5,155 bases of DNA from an uncultured Eubacteriales bacterium (lineage in GTDB: Bacteria > Bacillota > Clostridia > Oscillospirales > RGIG7773): positions 1 to 5,155 of the forward strand of contig CAKTDK010000133.1 of assembly GCA_934541205.1 (NCBI GenBank), read 5' to 3'. The notes under the pieces were generated by a model, which saw only the letters and a list, made by a program, of their open reading frames with translations, searched no databases and was not told the origin of the DNA. The translations under genes were made by a program, and so were the position numbers. This document shows, piece after piece, positions 4,609-5,155 of the stretch (position 1 is its first letter; each line of letters begins with the position of its first letter).

Positions 4609-5155
4609 TGGATACAAAAAAAGAACAGGAGCGTGCGGAACTGCATCGCACGATATGGAATATAGCGAATGATTTAAGGGGCAGCGTTGACGGCTGGGAT
4701 TTCAAACAATATGTGCTTGGTTTTCTGTTCTATCGTTATATTTCTGAAAATCTCACTGCATACATAAACAAAGGCGAGCTTGACGCGAGGGTTGAAGGTT
4801 TTGATTATTCGCTTATTTCTGATGAACAGGCAGAGTGCATCAGAGAGGATATGGTAACAACAAAAGGTTTTTTCATTTTACCGGGTGAACTGTTTTGTAA
4901 TGTCAGAGCACATGCTGCAAATGACGAAAATCTGAACGAAACACTTTCAAGAGTGTTTAAAAACATAGAAAACTCTGCAAAAGGAACTGTCAGCGAGGAC
5001 GATTTCAAAGGCTTGTTTGATGATATAGATGTAAACAGCAACAAGCTGGGCGGCAGTGTTGCAAAACGGAATGAACGGCTTGTGAAACTCCTTGACGGCA
5101 TTGGAGAAATGAAGCTCGGAGAACTGCAGGACAATACCATTGACGCCTTTGGAGA
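4608..5155 (+). CDS. hsdM: Type I restriction-modification DNA methyltransferase subunit M, 3' end missing
   Basis: The 182 visible residues form the HsdM N-terminal helical domain. The hallmark is near the start: IWNIANDLRGSVDGWDFKQY followed by VLGFLFYRYISENL (to about residue 49). The frame runs off the window at NTIDAFG, just where HsdM proteins continue with DAYE and then the adenine methyltransferase domain. Hence the SAM-binding and NPPF/Y catalytic motifs are not visible. HsdM works with HsdS to methylate adenine at the target, and with HsdR to cut unmodified DNA; both genes are expected downstream. The ATG shares one base with the stop of the XRE gene (TAATG), with AGGAG eight bases upstream inside that gene, so translation is probably coupled. 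Neighbouring mobility genes suggest that the R-M system is element cargo. Confidence 0.93.
   Translation, partial: MDTKKEQERAELHRTIWNIANDLRGSVDGWDFKQYVLGFLFYRYISENLTAYINKGELDARVEGFDYSLISDEQAECIREDMVTTKGFFILPGELFCNVRAHAANDENLNETLSRVFKNIENSAKGTVSEDDFKGLFDDIDVNSNKLGGSVAKRNERLVKLLDGIGEMKLGELQDNTIDAFG

Larger units (their letters stand above)
1185..5155. mobile_element. Part of an integrated mobilizable element carrying a type I R-M system (boundaries inferred)
   Basis: Everything right of tRNA-Leu belongs to mobile-element families: a MobV relaxase, a RepA_N initiator, a Cys-rich VLP protein, a small HTH protein, an XRE regulator, then hsdM as cargo. Base composition also rises in GC at this point. 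The left edge is inferred to lie at or near the tRNA 3' end; the right edge, any integrase and any conjugation genes are outside the window. With a relaxase but no visible transfer channel, an integrative mobilizable element is the simplest reading. A larger conjugative element, or a degraded one, remains possible. Confidence 0.6.

Noticed and set aside
1..5155. CRISPR array, riboswitch or insertion sequence
   Set aside because: No regularly spaced repeats, no recognisable riboswitch core before any gene, and no transposase frame or terminal inverted repeats were seen.

Overview
The window looks like a low-GC Gram-positive (Clostridia-type) chromosome that carries the end of an integrated mobilizable element. 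The left edge is host-like. It is AT-rich and holds the 3' part of a ribosomal protein S1-type gene, followed by a tRNA-Leu(CAG) gene with its own promoter and an encoded CCA end. To the right of the tRNA the base composition is visibly more GC-rich, and the genes become those of mobile elements. All genes from there have strong AGGAGG-type ribosome binding sites or are tightly packed, as expected for Firmicutes.

Layout: 3-1013 (+) S1-domain protein, N-terminus outside the window; 1051-1184 (+) tRNA promoter and tRNA-Leu; 1185-1310 two intrinsic terminators facing each other, closing the tRNA unit and the leftward operon. Leftward (-) operon, in transcription order: small excisionase-type HTH protein (3710-3489), Cys-rich VLP-type zinc protein (3507-3145), truncated RepA_N-type replication initiator (3031-2636) with a frameshifted remnant of its C-terminal part downstream (to about 2496), MobV-family relaxase (2483-1527), and an unnamed 59-residue protein (1498-1319). 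Rightward (+) operon: XRE-family regulator (3901-4608), then hsdM of a type I restriction-modification system (4608 to beyond the window end), joined to it by a one-base stop/start overlap.

The two operons diverge from a 190-bp AT-rich control region (3711-3900). By sequence, its two best promoters face each other and overlap at their start sites. The heptamer TATAAAC or its complement GTTTATA occurs four times there as two inverted pairs, one over the promoters and one next to the regulator's ribosome binding site. I infer that the XRE protein binds these sites and switches between a mobilization/replication state (leftward) and a maintenance/restriction state (rightward).

No integrase, hsdS or hsdR is visible; they would be expected to the right of the window. 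The most interesting parts are the switch region, the coupling of an XRE regulator to hsdM, and the decayed repA that now lies in the leader of the relaxase gene.
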